Source of the DNA: Notospermus geniculatus
Taxonomy: Eukaryota; Nemertea; Pilidiophora; Heteronemertea; Lineidae
Direction of reading: 5' to 3'
Assembly (NCBI GenBank): GCA_002633025.1
Contig: NMRB01000386.1
Span: 28,479 to 92,478, forward strand
DNA: 64,000 bases
The notes below the pieces were generated by a model. That model had not been told where the DNA came from. It saw nothing but the letters and a program-made list of their open reading frames with translations, and searched no databases. Positions within the stretch are counted from its first letter, which is position 1, and each line of letters begins with the position of its first letter. Position numbers and translations under genes: made by a program. Below are positions 47,906-58,610 of the stretch, in pieces.

Positions 47906-49285
47906 TTACCCTTTGTAAATAACTTTTTGACATCGAACGTTTTTGGCCCGTAAGCGGTTACTTGTCTACCTCCAGATCGTAGCAGACAGTATCTTCTGTT
48001 GAAGTTTTCTATAAGACTTGGGAATGAAGTGGAAAAAAATTGAAGAAATGTTCTTCAGATGGTTAAGTAGAACAACCTTCCTTCAAAAAATTTTCAGTCA
48101 AAGCTAGGGGATGTGAGAAAAATGACCAAAGATGCTGTCTGCTGGACACTGGGAACAGATGAGTTAAAAGATGATGAAGTCTTATGCATCTGTGATTAGC
48201 AATATTGCACCACCCACTTGATTCCATGACTGTACAGATCAAAACCAATAATCGCTACCCTAAGGGCAGGGACCCGCCGTTGCCGCTATGGTACGAAAAC
48301 ATTCGATGACGTAATCTGTTGTACGGGATCGAATCGGGTAAATATCCTCCAATTGGATCATTGCATCTGAGTACCCTCTTATTGCCTCTATCGCTGGTGA
48401 GTGACGGTATTTCGTGTAATTTCTCGGTGACTCAACCGACTTGAGTGGTCAAGTCGTCCTTTCGTTCGATCGTGATTTCACCACGTTTGTTAAGTCATAA
48501 ATCCCATTTGTCGCATAACCTTCCCATGATCCTTTGCAATGATTTCATATCGCGGTGAATTTTGCCTGAAATCGAAATCGAGGAGCGATTGCCGGTATAA
48601 TCCTTGCTTGGTCCAAGATATAATCTGGCCCAGATGAGCAGCTTTAAAGGTGATGGATTTGAGGAATTGGGAAAAAGCAAGATTTCTGAAAAATGATCTT
48701 TGCGACGCCACCTATGAATATTTTATGAAGCAATCACGATCCGTCTTCAAAACGACAGCACCAGATGGAACTGGCACAATTTCCGATTCAAAAAGAAATT
48801 CAGAATTGATGGAAGATTTTTCAAATTTTCTTGAACGATCCTTGGTGATGAGTCAGCATTTATGAGCCAATAATGATATCCATCGCTGGAATTGTAATGG
48901 GATTTGGGCAAATTTGCCAATGATTGAAATCGGCCAATAGGGCTGAACATGTTTTAAGAAACTATTTCAGGACTTTCAGAAGGAATTGATTCTGTTTCAT
49001 ACGAGACTGTGCCTCATTGTCTGTTCTGCTGTAGCACACAGACAGAAATCTCATTGAGGTCGTTACTGCGAACCGTGTTTGTGTGTGCTACCGATCATCT
49101 CTGCGAGTTTTATGTCTGCAACACAGCTCACAGAAACAATTTTGAATCGCCACCATGAATGTGTGCTGCCACCTTTAGGTATTGAATGAATGAACTTTAC
49201 TTTGCGTTTTTACCACTGGCTTAGAAAACGCCCCTCTTCCAACTTGTGCTACCATTACTTTAGAGTTATCACCCTTGAGGAGGTA
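47906..49285. other. Intronic stretch, nothing recognised
   Basis: No exon or repeat was recognised. Short frames near 48490-48865 overlap on both strands. Confidence 0.45.
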
Positions 49286-49447
49286 TAGAGGCTATGCACT
49301 GACATCATCAAATGACGTCATCAATGGGTATGACGCCACGTGTTAGATGGAAAATGGACCGAGCACGTGGTCAGATGCCCTGCGTCAGCATGTCGTTCCA
49401 TCCAACATGGCGTCACCTCGCTGATGACGTCACGTGCATAGCCTCTA
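49286..49447. mobile_element. CRE-bearing MITE (family C), copy 2
   Basis: The left end is TAGAGGCTATGCACTGACAT and the right end is GTCACGTGCATAGCCTCTA, an inverted pair. TA flanks both sides (49284-49285 and 49448-49449). TGACGTCA palindromes occur at 49313-49320 and 49425-49432. The ends match copy 1 at 27057-27253, while the interior is largely different. Confidence 0.85.
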
Positions 49448-50569
49448 TAGGAGGATCTGTTTACCTTTAGGTATTCTCGTCTGCCTGCGCATCAAAAATG
49501 CTAATCTGGTGAAAAATACAAGATCTAGTTTCCTTTTCGTAATTGAAATTTACAAACCATCTCGGCGAACATGTCCCGTCATCAAACATTGTTATAACAG
49601 AGATAAACGATTACTTTGATCTCAAATAATTAAATCGCACATTGGATCGTTGACTTCGGGGCGACGCACTATGACTGACGGAAAACGTTTGATGTCATGG
49701 GTAAATAGTTTATAAGTTATTATCAATATTCTTGTGCTGTTTTATATTGCCGGGAAGGAGGACCGGGTGTTATAGGATGATGTGAATGTTTTCCCCCCGG
49801 TCGCCACAGAAGTTGTTTTCTTGTCGCTGTCGTTGGCTGAAAATTATTGATGCTTGGGTTGATGAAAATGCATGTTTTAGGTGAGATCGGAGGGAAGGTC
49901 GAACTACAACTTGCAATGCATCTTGGGAATATTTGAACTGCCTTTGCAGCGTAACACCATGACAAAATCTTCAGGGAACTGGGGACATACTCGTTGGAAA
50001 ATTTCTCACTTCGAACCTCGAAGAGAAGTTTCTGCTTCTTGACTCTGAGTCTGAGTCCGTCGGGCATGAATAGACTGGAAATTTCCTTGTTCGCCATGTA
50101 TGATACACTGTCATTGTAAAGTCAGCTCTGGCCAAGTAAAGATGGAATTCCCTGTGATTCAGTACCCAATAATCAGTCAACCTGCACAAGTCTCACTCCC
50201 TTTGAATTGCAAATATTTCAATATCATCTGCTATATTGTTTGAGACTATCTCCTGTCAGCTCAAAAATTGACTTGGTACAGACGGCGAGCAAAAAGTGAC
50301 ATTTTCATATCTCTTGGGTTTTCCAGGAAAAAAATAAATTCCGATCTTTCATCAGTTCATGAAGGGCCGAAAAATTTTAATGAAATTTTAGACCCCATGG
50401 GGTTGTCTGTGTCAGAAATATTAAAAATCTCATCAAGATGTGTTGTGTTTCGTCATCAAAGTGTAATTCACAGTGACTTCATGTTTTAATTGTATCTTTG
50501 GAAAGTCTGTCAGATGAGAAATTGAGTTGGTATCTTTTCTATAGAATTTCCTCATGCAGTAAGTTTATT
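49448..50569. other. Intronic stretch, nothing recognised
   Basis: A 124-codon minus frame (49723-50097) shows no known motif. No exon was recognised. Confidence 0.4.
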
Positions 50570-50645
50570 AAAAGGGACCAGGATTGAACCTCATGGTCGG
50601 CTGGCACTGATTTCTCCACTGCACCCCTCGGACAGTCCAATGTCA
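50570..50645 (-). mobile_element. tRNA-like SINE fragment, minus strand
   Basis: On the minus strand GGTGCAGTGGAG is A-box-like (plus about 50613-50625) and AGGTTCAATCC is B-box-like (plus 50581-50591). The spacing is a little short. No body is recognisable. Confidence 0.5.
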
Positions 50646-52009
50646 TTTGTACCCAGACACTGCCTATTTTGACTGAGTCCAGTTTTCAAGATGGCCGACT
50701 GGCGGCCATATTTAAGTCTGTGACTATGTGTTCATGTTGCCAAAATTATCAGTACTAGGTACCTGGTGGTGTATGAGATGCGGGGGTGGGAAACAGTAGA
50801 CAATTTCTGGAAAAAATACGGGCACCACCTCCACTTTATTGCAGAATGTATCTAGAAAACATTAGCACTTTTGCTTGTGCCTTCCTGTCAACATACACAA
50901 AAACACAATGAATAATGTGTGTTGATTTCAGAACAAGGGATACTGCTGTCATAATTCAGTGGCTTTCCCATCAATCACAGGGCTGAACATGCAAGCCTGT
51001 CAGTCTCCAAACCTATTACTGCAGAAATCGTATCAGACGGCTGCAGCTGCTGGCGAAAAAATGGAGATCGCTGGTTGATATGGGAACGGTTTGCATAGCG
51101 GTCATTTTTTGTGACAGATGTTTTGGAAGGTTCAAAGACTGCTAACAAGTTGTTATGGTGATAATGAGAAATGGTTGTGCATAAACTTTGCATCGTTGAA
51201 ACAACCCTCACACCCCATGTGTCTCTACCATTGTAATGGGCAAGTACCTTGCTCGAGACTGCCAACAGATTGATAAATCTTAAAGTGTAAGTGTAGCTGC
51301 AATGGACAAGTGCCTTGCTCGAGGCTACCAAGAGGTTAATACCTGTTAAAGTGTAACTGAACCTGTAATGAAGCTGATCAATAGGTGATCGCCACAGGTT
51401 AAGTTATCAGAAAAATGTAACAAATAAACTTATTGGTAAGAAATGATGTTTACTTGGGGAATAACTCCATAAACTAGTTCATAACTCAAGGTGCAACTTT
51501 CTTTCTGAGTCAGATAACATACCCTGGGAAAAGTAAACAATAAGAGATATAGGTTTAATAAATCACACCTTCTGATATCATAAGGAATCTGGAGAGGTTC
51601 CTACCGTCTTGTGAAGCTGGTTGTATAAACTGTGGCTTTGGCGTTGGGGTGGACCAAGGTTCAAAACAGTTTCAAGAGTAAAGAATGACCAGATCCCTTC
51701 ACGTGCTCAGCCTACAATGACTGGGACAGAAAATATCCCAACTTACGAATTACCCTGAGGTGAACAACTCCCTTTAAGCTGAGTTTACCACAGTGGAACC
51801 TTGCTCACTGACAGAGACCCTTACTCTCGCCCATGCACTCTCCTCAATCAATATCAGCCATACTGTAGTAATTGATGAGTTGATGAATTACGATCCTCAA
51901 TTTCTCAATAAATTGTTTACGGTGCTGGATTACGGGCCAATCAGTTGCAAATACCTTCAAGGTTGTGAGTAATATCATGCACTGACCATGTGTTTTCGCT
52001 GGAAGTTAG
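50646..52009. other. Intronic stretch, nothing recognised
   Basis: The phrase CAAGTNCCTTGCTCGAG.CT.CCAA recurs at about 51241 and 51308, a small local duplication. No exon was recognised. Confidence 0.45.
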
Positions 52010-52720
52010 TTGTTGCATTGTCAGTGTCACATCTGACGTTCTGGGTGCAATCCTAAGTCACACCGATTCTTCATGTGGTGGTGAGGGTAAGGCGAGACTT
52101 TTTTTATACCTTGGTTAGCGTGCTTTTTTATCCAAGGACATCCATAGGCGGTCGGAAAAAAAATAAAAATAAAATTTTATTTTCAGCTTTCACACAAGCC
52201 TTCTGTAGGAGCAGCAGAGAGGAGGGAAAAATAAAAATAAAAATTTATTTCAAAATTAAGTAACTTTGCCTCCAACATATTGTCATTGACATTGATTTGC
52301 CAGTAGGCCCTATGCTTGTTTGGCATTGTGCAAGTTGTGTAGTACTCTGATGGAGGATGTTGTAATCCTCCCTAGCGTTCCTCAGCTTGCAGAAGTATTT
52401 GCCCTCTTCTGCACAGTTTTGCATCCACGGCCATGACGGCGGCGGGCGGGAAAAAAATAAAGAGAAAGTTTTTTTTTTAATTCCGATTTTCAGCAATTTC
52501 AAGTGCAGCGGGCACACTAAATGGCCGAAAATAAAATTTTATTTTTATTTTTTTTTCGGGAATTCACGGAGCGGCGGGCACGCTAACCAAGGTATAAAAA
52601 AAGTCTCGCCTAACTCTTTGACAGCACAGGTTTTCCGGGCACTCTGGTTTCCTCCTGCTTCACATTGTCTGATACTGTCTATAGAGCAAGTTACGCCATA
52701 TTTGGCACTCAGCTCTCAAC
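52010..52720 (+). mobile_element. SINE (family A), split by a 520-base MITE
   Basis: The left part (52010-52090) has a worn head with a B-box-like GGTGCAATCC, then CCGATTCTTCATGTG and GTGAGGGTAA. The right part (52611-52720) resumes CTCTTTGACAG, CCGGGCACTCTGGTTTCCTC and TAGAGCAAGTTACGCCAT. Joined, these match the copy at 1570 across the break. The 3' part also gives the uninterrupted version of the site where the mariner-like MITE landed at 1756. Confidence 0.8.
52091..52610. mobile_element. 520-base PIF/Harbinger-like MITE nested in a SINE
   Basis: Perfect 33-base terminal inverted repeats lie at 52091-52123 and 52578-52610. The left one starts GGCGAGACTTTTTTTATACC and continues TTGGTTAGCGTGC. 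TAA flanks both ends (52088-52090 and 52611-52613). A second inverted pair lies inside, near 52154-52183 and 52527-52560, made of AAAATAAAAATAAAATTTTA and its complement. Identical ends suggest recent insertion. No transposase frame is present. Frames at 52075-52263 and 52387-52752 cross its borders and are artefacts. Confidence 0.92.
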
Positions 52721-53144
52721 TCAGCTGCTTTCTACAGCCATCTCCCAAATAATCACATTCGTGTAAAATGGACAAGGCGTCATGCTTATTCTGTGCCCTA
52801 ATAATGACCTCATTATTGTATCATTAATACGGCACAAATATCCATTATACTGATTCTACTATCACTCTGATACGGATTGATCCCAGCCTCTGGAATGATC
52901 CTGCAATCATGGAACAGATTTGTCTTTATAAACCTTCCATCACTGGTTGTGGTGGGTAATGATGATATATACTGATGATGCTGATATACTGATGATATTG
53001 AGATACTGATGATATACCATGTGGGGGCCATCTCAGGAGTAACCGATTTATACAATATTGATGCTCGTGCTGACTGGTGGATGACCTTGCTCCTGCTGGA
53101 CTGACATGATCGCTGACACACTTGCCTAAGTTGCTGTCCATAAT
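52721..53144. other. Intronic stretch with a short simple repeat
   Basis: ATACTGATGAT is repeated four times at about 52967-53015. No exon was recognised. Confidence 0.5.
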
Positions 53145-53285
53145 TTGGCCCAGAGAAATCTGACCCAAAATCTCATTATAGGTCAGTCTGACCAAAAAAT
53201 TAGGTCACTAGGTCAATCCAACCCCAAAATCAGGTCACTAGGTCGATCTGACCCAAAAGTAGGTCAACGTGACCTAAAAATAAGT
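53145..53285. repeat. Tandem array of ~30-base units with AGGTCA half-sites
   Basis: About four units share AGGTCACTAGGTC, then AATCCAACCC or GATCTGACCC and a short A-rich spacer. AGGTCACTAGGTCA (53202-53215) is a direct repeat with a two-base gap. AGGTCAGTCTGACC (53180-53193), AGGTCGATCTGACCC (53240-53254) and AGGTCAACGTGACCT (53261-53275) are inverted repeats with a three-base gap. The last is a perfect palindromic match to the steroid-receptor (ERE) consensus. Confidence 0.85.
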
Positions 53286-53739
53286 CTGAGAGATCTTTCA
53301 GTATGTGCACTGGTCGGTAGAAAAGGCGGTCTTTTGTAGGCCTTCTTGTATACTCTTTCCCTGTCACTCTGGCTTATGTTGTGGGACAAGCAGATCATGG
53401 CCTAGGGTGTGTTTTGATATGACCCCTCTAACAAACCATATCTTAATGGCCCTGGATATTTTACTGTTGGTCAGAGATAAAGATATACTCTGTCTGGCCA
53501 TAAAGATAATACTGTGATACCGTCAAGATGATGGTAGTGAAGATATAAATCAGACGGTGCATTAGGCATGTTTTGCCAATAAAACCAGAGTTCCTGTTGA
53601 ATTTGTCATGTTTGCCACTCTAGTCTGTGTCACCTGTACCTGAGCCAGTTTTGGTGTCCATTTAACCTGCAGCGTATATGAAATCTAATGATATGTTCAG
53701 GGTGGAACTGTCTGTGATTTGTTTATGGCTGCTGAAGAG

Positions 53740-54015
53740 GTCCAGCTGGTTCCTGTGTACAGTACCTATCACATGTAGCATCACTTACAAGGTGCTTTCC
53801 ATCTGCAGGACACATGCTACAAAAGTAAGCTTTGTTGTACACTATACGTCATATGTAGCATTCTCTGTCTACCAAAGAACCCAGCTGTTTTGTGTACAGT
53901 ACCAATCACATGTAGCATCATTTTACAAGGACCAGGTGCTTTCCCCATGCTAAAAAGGAATGCACATGGCTTGTAATATACAGTGTAGGTCATAGGTAGC
54001 ATCCCCTTCCAATAC
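53740..54015. repeat. Tandem duplication, ~138-base unit
   Basis: CCAGCTG, GTGTACAGTACC, ATCACATGTAGCATCA, TTACAAGG and GGTGCTTTCC recur in the same order about 137-139 bases apart (first at 53742, second at 53881). Within each unit TCATATGTAGCAT or TCATAGGTAGCAT gives a secondary repeat. Confidence 0.8.
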
Positions 54016-56382
54016 TACACTTGCACCAACATACCTTACAAGTGACCTGCGCTGTTTTTTTTCCATCAAGGCCATGAACCTTAATCGTCGGCAAGAAGTC
54101 ATTTACACACATACTTGCAAACATTCATCAACAAATTTTCTTTCCAAGAAGAGTCTACGGTCAACATCCACCCTGACATCTTTGTCGAGAAACTCCATAC
54201 TTAGGAATGATTAATTGCGATGAAGTACCCCCTGGCGTATTCCCGCCTTCCTCATCATAAAATCCTCATTCCGAAATGATTTCGGCGTGTTTGCTTCAGC
54301 CGCCATCAAGCTCAGTCAACATGGAAATTACACTCGATAACGATCTGAAAAAAATCTTCGCCGAAAAGTTCTATTTCCTTGCTAGTCTCTCGAGACGTAT
54401 TTCTATGTAACTTGAGCCTTACTTCAGATCCTTTTTCTATCACTTTGCGTTCCGTGTCAATAGAAAGATTGATCATTAATATTTTTCGGACGGATCGTAG
54501 GTTAAAAAAATGTTTGCGCAAGCGTCAAGGTTGTTGCATACCGAGTGTCTTCATTGATGGAGATTTTTTCGGCCAGGTTGTTGCATATTGAAGTGTTTTT
54601 ATTGGGGGCATTTCTCCAGTACGCAGACGTTATTTGAAACGGGGTGTGTTGGATGGAGAATCTTTGGACTCGGGTTTTATCTATGATGCTTTAAAAAGAG
54701 GACGAGACAAAAGAATTTTAGGCTTAGCACAGATAGATAAGTTAGATTTAGAGAGAGATTCTCTGCTCTCTTGAACCTAAATGATCTCAAACATTATTCA
54801 CTCATATATTAGTTGGTTGAAATCAACCTACTTCAAGTAGGCTGATATCTTTTCTGCTAAATGAGCCTAAAATTTTGAAACATACTTGAAGCAAGTTGTA
54901 GCTAATGCACAACCCTACTCTTGGCTGCCCAGTTTCCCTGAAAACTCCCCGTTTCTAAGGTGAAATTACAAAAAACGGTCCGTTGACACTACATGCCAGT
55001 TGTGGTCAGATGGAAAAAAACAAACAAAGCTTCTGCCAGCGAAGCAATATCACGGAAATGATCCATATCAGAAAAAATAACGGCAGAAACTTGATAACGC
55101 ATCGTTGACATTTTTGCATAATCTAGGGTAATAAAATTCTCGTCAACGCGGAGATGACACTACGAAATGTGGTATTAAAAAACTCCGCTGATGACAATCG
55201 CTCATCAATTTTTCTGCACACTTCAGCGATGGCTGCGGCAAAAAACTTGCACCCATCTTCTGTAACCGTGACGACGGAGACCCTGTTCAAATTAACCATC
55301 AACATCGACCGCAATCGCGGATTTTAATCGCCCGATCAGGACAGCGCACCCTGGTAGAGAAATATTTATCTTTCCCGTTTTCTTGGTCGGGATTACCTCC
55401 AATTACAAGCGGACAATTTGATCTAATTTAAATCAGAGTTTCCATGACGACCATAATCGCCCAAACTCGATTTTCCCGTTTTGTGGCTGTAGCCAATAAG
55501 TTGAGATCTGGTGAGAAGGATTGGCTTCTATCTCAAAACAATGCCGGATGGATTTCTAGGGTACTGGGGGTAATTGGGCGGGTTTTTTCACGAAAAATGC
55601 AAATTTGAAAATTTCATGTGTATTGTTCTGGAAGCATGTGGGTGGCACAGAAAAAATATTAATCTTGGTCAAATTGTAAGGATATGAGGTTGATTTGCCC
55701 CAATGTCATCGCCGGAACTCTGTGCAGCCCCATGGTGTCATTAATCTTTCGTACAATTTTTCGTTTTCGACGAAATTGGCCTTGTTATAAAAGGGTTAAT
55801 GCACCGATGCTGTAAAAATCAATAGATAGCGGTTGATGAATGCATTAATTGTCTTTTCAAACCATTCGCTGCCTATATCAGCTTTGCTCTCATTGTCTAT
55901 TCCATGAAATGAATCCACCAAGACAATACTCTTTTCTGAGGTTTTCCAGGATTAGGCATGTGTAATATTATCATTATGGATACCCTCTAGGCCTTTACGC
56001 CACAATGTAACAACCTGTCACTGCGAAAACTGAAAAATCTACCACAAAGCCTTTATGTAATGAATTTCAACCTAACTAGGCCTACAACTTCTCTGTGTCT
56101 TGATGTATGTATGTACGTGGGTGTCTGCGAAAGGTGAAATTGACAATATGCTTGTATCTCCGGGGCGTTAATTAAAACGTTAACCAAATGATTGATCGTT
56201 TTTATTTCCTCATCAATTTTTCTGACGGGCTGACAGATAGACAATGGCCAGAGATGATATCCCCAGAGAGAACTGGTATTGAAAAGTTGTGTCAATGATG
56301 AATTATGGATGTTTGATAAATGCACGAGATGAATGCATTAGAAAGACTTCTACCCAGGCTTGTCGTGCATGTGTAAGCCTAG
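54016..56382. other. Intronic stretch, nothing recognised
   Basis: No exon or repeat copy was recognised. The segment 55130-55480 is richer in CG and mixed motifs than its surroundings, which is only weakly suggestive of regulatory DNA. Confidence 0.4.
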
Positions 56383-56386
56383 TTAA

Positions 56387-56599
56387 AGGGACCCTATAGG
56401 CAGCTAGTTATTAGGCTCATATCAGTACGGTCACTTCATCACAGGTGGCGCTAGCAAATGACATCCCACAGATTTTGGCTCAAATGTTGATGTTTAGTGT
56501 ATTTAACTTGCAATACATGTCAGACTTAGATTCTGCCAACCAATATTGGTGTAATGAGCACATCAAAATGCCATGGAGGAAGCTGCCTGTAGGGGCCCT
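56387..56599. mobile_element. 213-base MITE with TTAA flanks
   Basis: The left end is AGGGACCCTATAGGCAGCT. The reverse complement of the right end is AGGGCCCCTACAGGCAGCTT. TTAA flanks both ends (56383-56386 and 56600-56603), the piggyBac target duplication. The same bases could also be read as a three-base TTA/TAA duplication of the Harbinger type, so the superfamily is open. Confidence 0.8.
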
Positions 56600-56603
56600 T
56601 TAA

Positions 56604-57357
56604 GGATGTCCCAAATATCAAGGTATTTCTGTACCACATTAATGTTTCGACCTAGAGTTCTCAAACGTGAAACATAGGTACCACTACCCTTGTACGTATG
56701 ACTTGCGCCACAGATGGAGGATTTAAGAAAATTCTTGAGTGATATTGTTTCTGTGGCCATACATTCCTTTGAAAAAACCTCGATCAAAATGGGTATGTGC
56801 ATATCCCAAATTTGCCTGGAAATTGATTAAAAATAATTTCCTTTTAGTCTCAGTCTTGGTAAAGAATGTTCTGATGCAGATTCCAGAGTCAAAAATACTG
56901 GCAACAAAATAATATGCCATTATTATACGCTGTCGATATCTTTATGCATTCGTACCATAACATCAATCGCAGTAATTATCTCTTACATGAACTAACGATG
57001 CATGTAATTAACTGATAATTATGGCCTGTGTGAGCAAAAGGAGTACAATTTACTCAGTAATATTTGTCTTTGTAAATGACATTAACTCATTTACCTATTA
57101 ATTGATGAATCACAAATTATGGGGATTTTTTAGTTGAGTGGGTCTTACCTTATCATACAATGACTTATGATTCTACAATGGAAACTTTGATATTGGCTTG
57201 AAAAGTCAATACTTGCTGCCATTTAATTAGGATATCATTGAATTAATTCAATTGTACCAAAAAACCTATTGATTATTTTAGACTGAATCGAGACCTCATG
57301 CAGTGCCAAATATGGCATGAATTAGTTCCGTAGGCTTTGTCCTTCCATCCCTGGCTC
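56604..57357. other. AT-rich intronic stretch, nothing recognised
   Basis: No exon or repeat was recognised. Confidence 0.45.
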
Positions 57358-57360
57358 TTA

Positions 57361-57510
57361 AGGCGGTGACAGACTGGCGGATACGCAGCACGTCGGGAAG
57401 CATTCAACCAATCAGGGAGGCGGTAACACAGACCGAAACACACCTACCGAAGAATCTGATTGGTGGAACGCCGCAGGATGCGCCGCGTACACGCCAGTCT
57501 GTCACCGGCT
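57361..57510. mobile_element. 150-base Harbinger-like MITE
   Basis: The left end AGGCGGTGACAGACTGGCG and the right end CGCCAGTCTGTCACCGGCT are inverted with one mismatch. Inner ACCAATCAG and CTGATTGGT also pair. TTA flanks both sides (57358-57360 and 57511-57513). Confidence 0.88.
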
Positions 57511-57560
57511 TTAGTCGTTCACATGGGACAGAACCCTGGTGCCTCATATCAGTCAATAAG

Positions 57561-57610
57561 CTGTGATAGCCTAGTGGTTGTCACATCCATGGTTTCGAAT
57601 CCGGCCTGGG
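57561..57610 (+). mobile_element. tRNA-like SINE fragment with shortened box spacing
   Basis: TAGCCTAGTGG (57567-57577) is a good A box and GGTTTCGAATCC (57591-57602) a good B box. Only 13 bases separate them, against about 31 in a tRNA, so this is an internally deleted copy. Confidence 0.6.
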
Positions 57611-58397
57611 CAGTATGGAATCATCTCTGAAAAAATCTGAAAGAATGTTTCTAACAGTTTCTAACATGAAAATTTCTCATCGGAATTCCCTGACATGATG
57701 AGCCTGGATGTATCATGACATTTATCTGCAATGGGAAAAAGAAACTTCATTGGATAATTCAACTTTTTAAATTGTCTTTTTGATCAGTCATTGTTGTAAC
57801 CCAAGGCATTCCAACGACTCTTCCAAATGAATGCACCACTTCCTTCTCAAAGTTGACAAAAAAGTCGTGTACATCAGTGCATAGAATGCACTGCAAAATG
57901 CACTAGCAACTCCATTTCTTCACCTGAAATGGAGTTGCATTTCCAAGTCCATGCATGCATGTACATTTTTGCTACACAATGTACACTGATTTCTCGCCAA
58001 CTAAAGTTGAAATGGACTTTACTAACCGATTAGAAATATTCAGGCTTCTTCATGACATAGACGTATTCTTTAACGAATTAATCTAATAAGCTGTGCAAAC
58101 AGATAATGTCATTATTCAAAGACTTAGAAGTTCTTTATGAATCATAACGTTAGTGGAAAAATTATCCAAGTTACTGCAGAGGCTGGAAAAGTGATGGTAA
58201 AAAATGACACTGAGTCAACGGTAAACTGTGCAGTGGAATTTACTTACAGTTAATTAGGTAAACTTCACTTGTAGCTAATTGTGGGAATAATTAATTAGGT
58301 AAGACTGTGGGCCGTATTCTAGAAGCTTCCTTAACTCTAAGGTTTATCTTTAGCTATTGTTTTCAGGGTAGAATACAAAAGCTGTAAGTGGACCTTA
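57611..58397. other. Intronic stretch, nothing recognised
   Basis: No exon or repeat was recognised. Confidence 0.45.
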
Positions 58398-58610
58398 AGC
58401 CTGCCGCACGCTGGCGCTGTCTGCTGAGCAAAAAGTCATTCGAGACTGTTTGCTCAGCAGATAGCTCACCAAAAAATACGTGCACACGCGAGCTTTCTGC
58501 CTCGCGAGGCAAAAAACTCACCGAAATTACGCGCACATGCGAGCTATCTGCTGAGCAAACGGTCTCGAATGACTTTTTGCTCAGCAGATAGCTCCCGTGT
58601 GCGGCAGACT
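58398..58610. mobile_element. 213-base Harbinger-like MITE with two internal hairpins
   Basis: The left end AGCCTGCCGCAC and the right end GTGTGCGGCAGACT are inverted. TTA flanks both sides (58395-58397 and 58611-58613). Each arm folds on itself as well. In the right arm GAGCTATCTGCTGAGCAAA (58541-58559) and TTTGCTCAGCAGATAGCTC (58576-58594) are exact reverse complements. The left arm repeats the pattern. A 67-codon open frame across it is an artefact. Confidence 0.88.

Noticed and set aside
57561-57610. Possible tRNA gene
   Set aside because: Only 13 bases separate the A and B boxes, so there is no room for an anticodon arm.
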